17,761 bases of DNA from assembly GCA_963975265.1 (NCBI GenBank), contig CAXBGT010000118.1:1-17761 (forward strand). The letters run 5' to 3'. Both the position numbers and the translations under genes were made by a program. The first letter of the stretch is position 1. The number at the start of each line of letters is the position of its first letter. Shown here one piece after another: positions 7,456 to 14,201 of this stretch. Source of the DNA: CAJXUU01 sp963975265 (lineage in GTDB: Bacteria; Bacteroidota; Bacteroidia; Chitinophagales; Saprospiraceae). The notes beneath the pieces are model-generated. The model was given only the letters and a program-made list of their open reading frames with translations. It was not told the DNA's origin and did no database searches.

Positions 7456-8269
7456 TTGAACTATGCTAATATTATTAACAATGTAAAGGTCTTGAAGCTC
7501 AGAGTTCCAGAATCATACATCGGTAGAATCCAAGTTGCAGAATACTTTAGAGCCTTTTTACTGGGTAGACCAGACTGGGCGGCAAAAGATGGAAGGTTAT
7601 TGAGTTTAAAAAATTTGGGGTATTTAACCGAGAAACAGTTCTTGAGGTAGGAAGTTATAATCATAATACAGTTAGAAGAACAGCTGGAGCTAACCATGAA
7701 AATGAATACCTACTTATAGATTAAACAATCTACTTTATGAAGTAGCAAATCTACCTGATCCTTCGTGCTGGACAGAAGCTCCATCTGACAATGACATGTT
7801 AGGCAGACAAAAAAATCGATAAACAAGAGACACTAAAGAATGTCTAAAATTACATAAACCCATGTTTCATGAATAAGAAATTTGGCATTCTAGGATATGT
7901 CAGCTCCCCCTATTGGTTAATAGTCCAGTGGTTTGCTCCATATGTAGAGGCAGGAGGATTAATTTATTTTCCATTATGACTATTCTAGGATTAGCCAATT
8001 TTCCATTTTTCTTTGCTCTATTGTTTTCCATATATACTTTCGCAAGCTTTATCAGTATATATTTCATGCTTATTCAAGAGCTCACTTACCATAATTATGA
8101 GTCTGCAGCTGATATTCTAGCATTGGTAAAAACAGCACTCTTAGAGCCTTCTCTATATCACCCAAAAACCGTCGTGTAGAGTATCAAATGAAATATTGAT
8201 CATTTTACAGGCAATCATAAGGGATGGGGAGAGATGACTCGAAAGGGGTTTAAGAAAGAGGGGGCGTAA
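7456..8269 (+). pseudogene. Decayed processive glycosyltransferase family 2 gene (C-terminal two thirds)
   Basis: Stitching six segments in three frames recovers one GT2 protein. Segments are 7456-7606 (VLKLRVPESYIGRIQVAEYF, RPDWAAKDGRLLS), 7614-7670 (FGVFNRETVLEVGSYNHNTV), 7687-7716 (ELTMKMNTYL), 7718-7867 (RLNNLLYEVANLPDPSCWTE, LGRQKNR, then ECLKLHKPMF), 7869-7970 (MNKKFGILGYVSSPYWLIVQ) and 7970-8269 (SIMTILGLANFPFFF, ELTYHNYES, LLEPSLYHPKTVV, TGNHKGWGEMTRKGF). This order matches membrane GT2 enzymes: catalytic half, QxxRW, then C-terminal membrane helices. There are five frameshifts and three nonsense codons (7820, 8177, 8189). The first replaces the Trp of QxxRW, and the GED region near 7670-7686 is scrambled. 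The N-terminal third with the first Asp motifs is missing, so the relic is nonfunctional. Confidence 0.85.
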
Positions 8270-8523
8270 ATTACCTTAATGCCCCAACCCAATATGTCCC
8301 TTTACACTAATGTGAATATCTTCAGTATCATAGATGCAAGTATAAACCAATATGATATTAAATGTTGAATATAAAACCACGGATATGGACTCGACATTTA
8401 ACACCTATCAAATATTAGACTCAATATTCTCAGATTATAGCTTTCAATTTCCTATTATTGTACTACTCTAGCCACAATTTTCAATTAATAATGTGCAGCT
8501 TCAATTGCACTTGGATAATAAAT
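8270..8523 (+). other. Intergenic region upstream of the gluconate operon
   Basis: These 254 bases separate the glycosyltransferase relic from the gluconokinase-dehydrogenase gene and must hold its promoter. The best -7-like site is tattattg at 8453-8460 (7 of 8 to TAnnTTTG) but no TTTG lies at the right distance. No strong hairpin or obvious operator dyad was seen. Confidence 0.4.
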
Positions 8524-10434
8524 ATGAAAGATCAGACAATTGATCCAACCGATACTAGAGTCTACTTTATATGTGGAGTTTCTGGTTGTGGGAAAAGCAC
8601 AGTTGGAAGAGCACTTTCAAAAAAAATAGATCTACCATTTTTTGATGGAGATGATTTTCATCCTAAGGAGAATGTTGCAAAAATGGCATCTGGTCAACCA
8701 CTAGACGATAAGGATCGGAAAAGATGGCTAACAGCTATTAATAAGCTCATTTCACAATCAGAGGATGGGTTGATCGTAGCGTGTTCTGCACTTAAAGAAA
8801 AATACAGAGCACAATTATCAGAAGATATAACAAAAAAGATTCACTGGATATTTTTAAATGGTGATTTTGATTTGATTTATAACAGAATGATTTCTAGGAT
8901 TGATCATTTCATGGGCCCTAACTTGCTTCAGTCACAGTTTGACATACTCGAAATTCCTAACTATGCGATAGAATGTGACATCAAATACTCTGTTGAAAAG
9001 ATAGTACAAAACATTAGAATACAAACATTACAAATGAAAAAACAACTTGGACTTATAGGTCTTGGAGTGATGGGAAAGAGCCTAGCGCGAAACTTTGCGG
9101 ACAAAGGTATCAGCCTAAGTCTATACAATAGATTTGTAAAAGGATCAGAAGACGAAATAGCTAAAAATTTCATTGAGTCCTATCCTGTTCTCGATACAGC
9201 GGAAGGACATGAAGATTTACAGGAATTTGTGCAATCTCTAAAAACTCCACGAACAGTATTTTTAATGATTTCTGCAGGAGCTGCGGTGGATGACACCATA
9301 GAGAAATTGATTCCCTTATTGGATAAAGGTGACCTAATTATTGATGGTGGAAATTCTCATTATAAACTGACTCAAGAAAGAAACGATAAACTCTCCGCTC
9401 ATGGGATATATTTCATTGGTACTGGAGTTTCTGGTGGTGAAGAAGGTGCACTTAAAGGACCATCCATCATGCCAGGCGGAGAACCCGAGGCTTATGCTAT
9501 CTGTAAGGATGCATTAGAAGCTATAGCGGCCAAAGATATAAATGGAGGATCATGTTGTGGCTACATAGGAAAAGGAGGCGCTGGTCATTTTGTGAAAATG
9601 GTCCACAATGGAATGGAATATGCCGAGATGCAATTCTTAGCTGAGATATATGGCTTGCTGAGGTATTCGGCAGGTTATGACACAGACTTTATAGCAAACC
9701 TATTCGAGACTTGGACTAAGACTGATCTTAATAGTTATCTATTAGAAATTACTATAGAAGTATTGAGGAAAAAAGAAGATGATATTCACCTCGTTGATAT
9801 TATTCTAGACAAGGCTGGTAACAAAGGAACAGGAAGCTGGACTACCATCGCTGCATGTGAGCTAGGCGTTCCAGTAAACACATTGACCGCTGCATTATTT
9901 GCAAGGTATCAGTCCGCATTCAAAGAAGAAAGACAATCCGCAGAAAAACTATATGGTAAACAATTTAATAAAAGAGAAATCGATCTTACTTCACTTGCGG
10001 ATGCGTACAAGGTTGCAAGAATCATCAACCATCATCAAGGAATACAACTAATCTATGCTGCATCTGAATCCTATAATTGGAATATAGACATGCCTGAGGT
10101 TGCAAGAATCTGGACTAACGGGTGTATAATTAGGTCCGAATTAATGGAAGACCTAAAAGTGAAACTGAAAGAGGAACCTATCTTACTCAAACATACAACC
10201 TATGTAAATATCGTCAACAATGGTATGGAATCTCTTAGAAAAGTTTGTTCACAAGCTATACTTTCAGGATCTGCAATTCCATGTCTCAATTCTGCATTGA
10301 CATATGTCGAGACATATATAAACGAGCAGTCAACTGCCAATATCATCCAAGGTCAAAGAGATTATTTTGGTGCACACAGATATCAAAGAAAAGATGACCC
10401 AATTGGTCCTTCACATCATACAATTTGGAATTGA
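8524..10434 (+). CDS. Bifunctional gluconokinase / 6-phosphogluconate dehydrogenase (decarboxylating) fusion
   Basis: From ATG 8524 the product has 636 residues; the frame is open further back to a TTG, but that leader lacks family similarity. Residues 1 to about 168 are a full gluconokinase: P-loop GVSGCGKST, DGDDFHPKENVAKMASGQPL, IVACSALKEKYR, and HFMGPNLLQSQFDILEIP. Residues 171-636 are a full 6-phosphogluconate dehydrogenase: Rossmann motif GLIGLGVMGKSLARN, IIDGGNSHY, GVSGGEEGALKGPSIMPGG, catalytic region GGAGHFVKMVHNGMEYAEMQ, DKAGNKGTGSWT, and C-terminal GQRDYFGAHRYQRKD. An internal Met (9034) marks where a separate dehydrogenase would start. It would convert gluconate plus ATP to 6-phosphogluconate and then to ribulose 5-phosphate, CO2 and NADPH in the cytoplasm. 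The gluconate permease follows. Both halves look intact; the NADP preference is inferred from the family. Confidence 0.95.
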   Translation: MKDQTIDPTDTRVYFICGVSGCGKSTVGRALSKKIDLPFFDGDDFHPKENVAKMASGQPLDDKDRKRWLTAINKLISQSEDGLIVACSALKEKYRAQLSEDITKKIHWIFLNGDFDLIYNRMISRIDHFMGPNLLQSQFDILEIPNYAIECDIKYSVEKIVQNIRIQTLQMKKQLGLIGLGVMGKSLARNFADKGISLSLYNRFVKGSEDEIAKNFIESYPVLDTAEGHEDLQEFVQSLKTPRTVFLMISAGAAVDDTIEKLIPLLDKGDLIIDGGNSHYKLTQERNDKLSAHGIYFIGTGVSGGEEGALKGPSIMPGGEPEAYAICKDALEAIAAKDINGGSCCGYIGKGGAGHFVKMVHNGMEYAEMQFLAEIYGLLRYSAGYDTDFIANLFETWTKTDLNSYLLEITIEVLRKKEDDIHLVDIILDKAGNKGTGSWTTIAACELGVPVNTLTAALFARYQSAFKEERQSAEKLYGKQFNKREIDLTSLADAYKVARIINHHQGIQLIYAASESYNWNIDMPEVARIWTNGCIIRSELMEDLKVKLKEEPILLKHTTYVNIVNNGMESLRKVCSQAILSGSAIPCLNSALTYVETYINEQSTANIIQGQRDYFGAHRYQRKDDPIGPSHHTIWN

Positions 10435-10466
10435 AATTTAGTATTCCAACCTCTAAAAACTAAGCT

Positions 10467-11804
10467 ATGAGTGTTATATTAAGTGTACTTGCTGGGATTA
10501 TCATCCTTTTGACATTGATCTTAGTGTTGAGATTACCCGCTTTTATTTCCTTGTTGATATCGAGTATTTTGACAGGTTTATTTGCTGGGCTTGATGCTGC
10601 GACTATTATTGATACTGTACAAAAAGGAATGGGATCGACACTTGGTTTTGTAGCTGTTGTAGTAGGTTTAGGTGCTATGTTTGGAGCTATCTTAGAGAAA
10701 TCAAAAGGGGCAGAAGCAATAGCACAATGGCTTACCAAAACAATGGGAATAAAGAACGCGCCAACCTCTATGCTTATAACTGGATTTGTAGTGGCGATTC
10801 CAGTATTTTTTGATGTTGCTTTTATTATTCTTATTCCAGTTATTTATGCACTCCAAAGAAAAACAGGCAAATCACTTTTACTATATGGGATTCCTCTTTT
10901 GGCTGGATTAGCGATCACTCACTCTTTTATCCCTCCGACCCCAGGTCCAGTAGCAGTTGCGGATATCATCAATGCTGATCTAGGTTGGGTTATATTAGTT
11001 GGTTTTTTAGCAGGAATTCCTACAGCTATCGCAAGTGGATTGATTTATGGGAAATATATTGCAGGTAAGATCCATATAGATGCCCCACCATTGGTTTCAG
11101 GAGACATAGAAAAAGACAGTACTCCTTTACCAAACATAGGATTGATTTTATCAATAATCTTAGTGCCTATTGTTCTTATTCTCTTTGGGACTATGATAAA
11201 ATCTGGATTGATAGAAATCAGTAGTCCTAGCATTAAAAATATAGTCACACTTCTTGGCCATCCATTTACAGCATTAATTATAGCAAATCTAATTGTTTGG
11301 TATGCACTAGGAATAGGCAGAGGTTTTTCATCTAAAGAGCTTTTTAAAATCAGTTCTAAATCCATGGAGCCTGCAGGCACAATCATCTTGCTTACTGGTG
11401 CAGGCGGAGTGTTTAAACAAGTGCTAGTAAATACGGGTGCTGGAGAGATTATTGCAAACTCCTTTGCTGAGTGGGGATTCCCAGTTATAGTGTTTGGGTT
11501 TTTGGCCGCTGCGATTGTACGTATTCTTCAAGGCTCAGCAACTGTCGCTATGATAACTGCAGCTGGTTTAGTCGCTCCTATTTTGGTAGGCTCATCATTT
11601 TCTGGTGGTCAATTGGCTGCTTTGGTAATCGCTATAGCATCTGGAGCAAGCATTCTATCACATGTAAATGATAGTGGGTTCTGGTTGGTAAAAGAATATC
11701 TTGGAATGGACGAGAAACAGACGTTTCAATCATGGACAATGATGACAACTGTGCTGGCATTTACAGGATTTTTATCCGCAATAATTTTATTTTATGTTTT
11801 CTAG
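10467..11804 (+). CDS. gntP: GntP-family gluconate:H+ symporter
   Basis: The 445-residue membrane protein starts at ATG 10467, 32 bases after the kinase-dehydrogenase gene, so the two are very probably co-transcribed. It has about a dozen hydrophobic segments spread along its whole length and the GntP-family hallmarks: GAMFGAILEKSKGAEAIA near 70-90, FFDVAFIILIPVIYAL near 115-130, HSFIPPTPGPVAVADI near 152-167, LQGSATVAMITAAGLVAP near 355-375, and ASILSHVNDSGFWLVKEYLG near 395-415. Length fits the family (about 440-450). GntP proteins import gluconate and related sugar acids, and the adjacent gluconokinase supports gluconate as substrate here. No Shine-Dalgarno is evident, which is normal in this phylum. 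Confidence 0.94.
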   Translation: MSVILSVLAGIIILLTLILVLRLPAFISLLISSILTGLFAGLDAATIIDTVQKGMGSTLGFVAVVVGLGAMFGAILEKSKGAEAIAQWLTKTMGIKNAPTSMLITGFVVAIPVFFDVAFIILIPVIYALQRKTGKSLLLYGIPLLAGLAITHSFIPPTPGPVAVADIINADLGWVILVGFLAGIPTAIASGLIYGKYIAGKIHIDAPPLVSGDIEKDSTPLPNIGLILSIILVPIVLILFGTMIKSGLIEISSPSIKNIVTLLGHPFTALIIANLIVWYALGIGRGFSSKELFKISSKSMEPAGTIILLTGAGGVFKQVLVNTGAGEIIANSFAEWGFPVIVFGFLAAAIVRILQGSATVAMITAAGLVAPILVGSSFSGGQLAALVIAIASGASILSHVNDSGFWLVKEYLGMDEKQTFQSWTMMTTVLAFTGFLSAIILFYVF

Positions 11805-11946
11805 CGAAAATATAGGCTATTGTAAACCTTCATATCTAATGCCAGATACTGAGTAGTAAATAAAATCTCAATAAATTACGCCAAAAAGCACAATAGTTGC
11901 TCATCAAAATTTCTGAATTTCTAAACAAATACTAATTTCAAATAAA

Positions 11947-11954
11947 TAACTTTG
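11947..11954 (+). promoter_or_regulatory. -7 promoter element for the SRPBCC gene
   Basis: TAACTTTG is a full match to the Bacteroidota -7 consensus TAnnTTTG and is identical to the -7 box of the ISL3 element. Only a weak TTTC (11918-11921, somewhat far) stands for the -33 box. Its position implies a start of transcription near 11960 and supports ATG 11985, not an upstream TTG at 11952, as the start codon. Confidence 0.5.
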
Positions 11955-11984
11955 GCTTCATTCGATAAAAGAAGTGATCAAATC

Positions 11985-12428
11985 ATGAACAAAAATTTAG
12001 AAGTAAAAGAATCAGTGATAATAAATGGCACAATAGAATCAGTCTGGAATGCTATGACAAACCCTGCTAAAATCGCTTTATACTTATATGGCACCCAAAC
12101 TACAACTGATTGGAAGGTAGGCAGTCTTATAGCCTTTGAGGGTCAATATGGAGGGCACACTTATAAAGATAAGGGCATCGTAAGAGTCAACGAGCCACTC
12201 AAGAAACTGTCTTATAACTATTGGTCATCCATGTCAGGCTTAGAGGATATGCCAGAAAATTACTTTGAGGTGAATTACATTATCAAGCCAATCCCGGATG
12301 GAAAAAATCAACTGACATGGCATCAAGTAGGCTTCTCTAGTGAGAAAGGGTACAAGCATACAAAAAACACATTGTCGGACATGCTCAATCAGATCAAAGA
12401 AATTGTGGAAAAACCGGTCAAGGGATGA
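11985..12428 (+). CDS. SRPBCC (AHSA1-like) domain protein
   Basis: The 147-residue protein starts at ATG 11985. It has the START/Bet v1-like SRPBCC layout: an N-terminal strand EVKESVIINGTIESVWNAMT, the loop NPAKIALYLYGTQTTTDWKV, a middle GSLIAFEGQYGG, then GIVRVNEPLKKLSYNYWS, and a C-terminal amphipathic helix (KHTKNTLSDMLNQIKEIVEK). This is the AHSA1 C-terminal-like family common as single small genes in Bacteroidota. The fold binds hydrophobic ligands, but the ligand and function of this branch are not known to me. No signal peptide is present, so it is cytoplasmic. It stands alone, 180 bases after the gluconate operon, with its own -7 element. Confidence 0.85.
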   Translation: MNKNLEVKESVIINGTIESVWNAMTNPAKIALYLYGTQTTTDWKVGSLIAFEGQYGGHTYKDKGIVRVNEPLKKLSYNYWSSMSGLEDMPENYFEVNYIIKPIPDGKNQLTWHQVGFSSEKGYKHTKNTLSDMLNQIKEIVEKPVKG

Positions 12429-12521
12429 GTCCACTAACATAAGTGATAATCACAAACTCTCCTAGATATTTTCAAATCAAAATATTTTCGCAGAGCGACT
12501 ATCATGATTAAAAATTAAAGA

Positions 12522-13085
12522 ATGCTAATACTAGACGAAACTTTCGAAGACCAAACCTACACAGGACAAAGCTTATCCATGGACGGCTACGACAACTGTA
12601 CTTTCGAAAATTGCAACTTTGAACAAGCTGATTTGGCCGAGATTAACTTCACAGAATGTAAATTCAGACAATGCCACTTTGGAAGTGTAGCACTAGATAA
12701 TATAGGATTTAAGAACGTAATATTCGAAGGCTGTAATTTCTTAGGTAGTGATTTCACCAACTGTTCTTCTTTTTTATTGAAAATGCGTTTCACAGAATGT
12801 CATATGGATCTATCTTTGTTGTCTAAGCTAAAACTAAAAGGAACAGAATTTAACAGTTGCAGTCTAAAAGAAGCGGACTTCACAGATTGTGACCTTACCG
12901 AAGCTTCATTTGATTCATCGAACCTAGAAAGAGCAATATTCCAAAATTGCAACTTGACCAAAGCTGATTTCAGAGAAGCAAAAAACTACTCTTTTGAGCC
13001 ATCACAGAATACACTTAAAAAGACAAAGTTTTCGAAAGGAGGAGTTATGGGCTTGTTGAGTAGATATGACATCATCGTAACCTAA
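12522..13085 (+). CDS. Pentapeptide repeat protein (Qnr/McbG-like group)
   Basis: The 187-residue protein is made of tandem A(D/N)LxX-type pentapeptides, for example CTFENCNFEQADLAEINFTE, CHFGSVALDNIGFKN and SLKEADFTDCDLTEASFDSS, forming a right-handed quadrilateral beta-helix. A short non-repeat break occurs near 85-105 (SSFLLKMRFTECHMDLSLLS). The C-terminal sequence NYSFEPSQNTLKKTKFS followed by GLLSRYDIIV resembles the end of Qnr- and McbG-like proteins, some of which mimic DNA and protect DNA gyrase. Whether this protein acts on gyrase cannot be judged from the sequence, and generic pentapeptide proteins are abundant. It is probably co-transcribed with the ankyrin-like gene whose ATG lies 12 bases after its stop. 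Confidence 0.87.
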   Translation: MLILDETFEDQTYTGQSLSMDGYDNCTFENCNFEQADLAEINFTECKFRQCHFGSVALDNIGFKNVIFEGCNFLGSDFTNCSSFLLKMRFTECHMDLSLLSKLKLKGTEFNSCSLKEADFTDCDLTEASFDSSNLERAIFQNCNLTKADFREAKNYSFEPSQNTLKKTKFSKGGVMGLLSRYDIIVT

Positions 13086-13097
13086 TATTTGCCAAAG

Positions 13098-13748
13098 ATG
13101 AAAGTATACAAGCCTAAAATAGTACAACAGATAATAGATTATTATGGAGCATCTATTCATCACTCGGCCTTCCCTACTATCCAAGAGCATTTGTCAACAT
13201 TGGCTACAATGCTACATGAGGGCATCCAAACTGGTCATGACTGTCTTTATTCAGAGATCAACAACTATCATCCACTTCATCTAGGAGAGCCTATCATACA
13301 ACTAAAAGAAGCCGATCTCGATCTTACCGACTGCAAATGGACCATTGCATGCGAGTATGGTTACAAATCATGGGAAGATGTACTAGACCTTAGAAAAACT
13401 GAATATAACCGACCATTTGAAGAAGCCGTAGATTATTTATTGGGTGGTCATTTCCAAGAACTTCAAGAATTGATAAAAACCTACCCAAGCATAATCACCG
13501 CTAGTTCTCAATACGGACATAAAGCTACAATCCTGCACTATACAGCAAGCAATGGAGTAGAACTTTGGAGACAGCAAGTACCAATAAATCTGCCAGAAAT
13601 GACTGCTTACCTTATCCATAAGGGGGTCTCGAAATGGACACTTATGAATGCATATGGCAGCCAGTACGATACCATTACATTACTCAAATCGAGTATACAT
13701 CCGTATAATGCAGGTGTGGGTCAAGAGATGGAGGCTTTGCTATCTTGA
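13098..13748 (+). CDS. Ankyrin-repeat-like protein, apparently short at its C-terminus
   Basis: From ATG 13098 (a TTG at 13089 is also in frame) the protein has 216 residues. The N-terminal half contains HPLHLGEPIIQLKEADLDLT and WTIACEYGYKSWEDVLDL, a domain often found before ankyrin repeats in small Bacteroidota and proteobacterial proteins. Ankyrin-like units follow: EAVDYLLGGHFQELQELIKT, then YGHKATILHYTASNGVELWR, then TAYLIHKGVSKWTLMNAYGS and YDTITLLKSSIHPYNAGVG. It stops just after MEALLS, where relatives usually continue with another repeat, so it may have lost its end. It shares a likely transcript with the pentapeptide gene and is followed by a terminator. The function is unknown; such repeats usually mediate protein binding. 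Confidence 0.72.
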   Translation: MKVYKPKIVQQIIDYYGASIHHSAFPTIQEHLSTLATMLHEGIQTGHDCLYSEINNYHPLHLGEPIIQLKEADLDLTDCKWTIACEYGYKSWEDVLDLRKTEYNRPFEEAVDYLLGGHFQELQELIKTYPSIITASSQYGHKATILHYTASNGVELWRQQVPINLPEMTAYLIHKGVSKWTLMNAYGSQYDTITLLKSSIHPYNAGVGQEMEALLS

Positions 13749-13785
13749 TTAAGATGTAGATTAATATTACGGTAATCCAAATATA

Positions 13786-13823
13786 AAGAGCCACCTCTAA
13801 ATATTCCTTCAGAGATGGCTCTT
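13786..13823 (+). terminator. Intrinsic terminator after the ankyrin-like gene
   Basis: The stem aagagcca-c-ctct pairs with agag-a-tggctctt (12 pairs with one C-A mismatch, 12-base loop) and is followed by the T-rich attattctattcttt. It lies 38 bases past the stop codon at 13748. Confidence 0.75.
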
Positions 13824-14112
13824 ATTATTCTATTCTTTCAAGGCATTGTTTATTCTAATAATTCAAAAGCAAATGGGGCACCACGTTCTACCACTAACCA
13901 ATTAAAAAAGATATTGTGATCTAGAGGGATAGCTGACCTAAAGAAAATTAATAATAAATGGTATTAATCCCATGGCAAGTCCTGACACTAAAAAATCGAT
14001 ACATGCATCGTGGTATACAACCTAGTATCCTTCGAAAAGCGGGATTAGTTCAACTATCTATTTTGATTGCACAACTTCGTCACATTTCAAAACAGAGTCT
14101 CAATAATAAAAA
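13824..14112. other. Gene-free stretch with possible eroded coding fragments
   Basis: No intact gene was found here. Short protein-like readings occur on both strands: minus 13850-13950 ends FNWLVVERGAPFAFELLE, minus around 13940-13990 reads SGLAMGLIPFIINFL in another frame, and plus 14003-14125 is a 40-codon frame starting MHRGIQPSILRKAGLVQLSI. They belong to no family I recognise, and the last overlaps the next terminator. The region may be a decayed gene or chance open frames in AT-rich DNA. Confidence 0.3.
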
Positions 14113-14143
14113 ACGGAGCTCTTGAATTAACAAGATACTCCGT
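14113..14143 (-). terminator. Intrinsic terminator after the beta-helix T9SS gene
   Basis: The stem acggag/ctccgt extends through tcttg/caaga with a small bulge and a 6-base loop. On the minus strand it is followed by ttttttattattg. It lies about 60 bases beyond the stop of the minus-strand gene at 14202. Confidence 0.75.
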
Positions 14144-14201
14144 CCACTTCTACTATTTATTACTTCAATTTGATCTATAAAGTAATCAAAAGGGTGTGTG
14201 A

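Noticed and set aside
8458..8523. Upstream TTG start for the gluconokinase-dehydrogenase fusion
   Set aside because: The 22 extra residues do not resemble gluconokinases. ATG 8524 places the P-loop at the usual distance from the N-terminus.
11952..11984. Upstream TTG start for the SRPBCC protein
   Set aside because: It overlaps a consensus -7 promoter element, and the added residues precede the conserved first strand.
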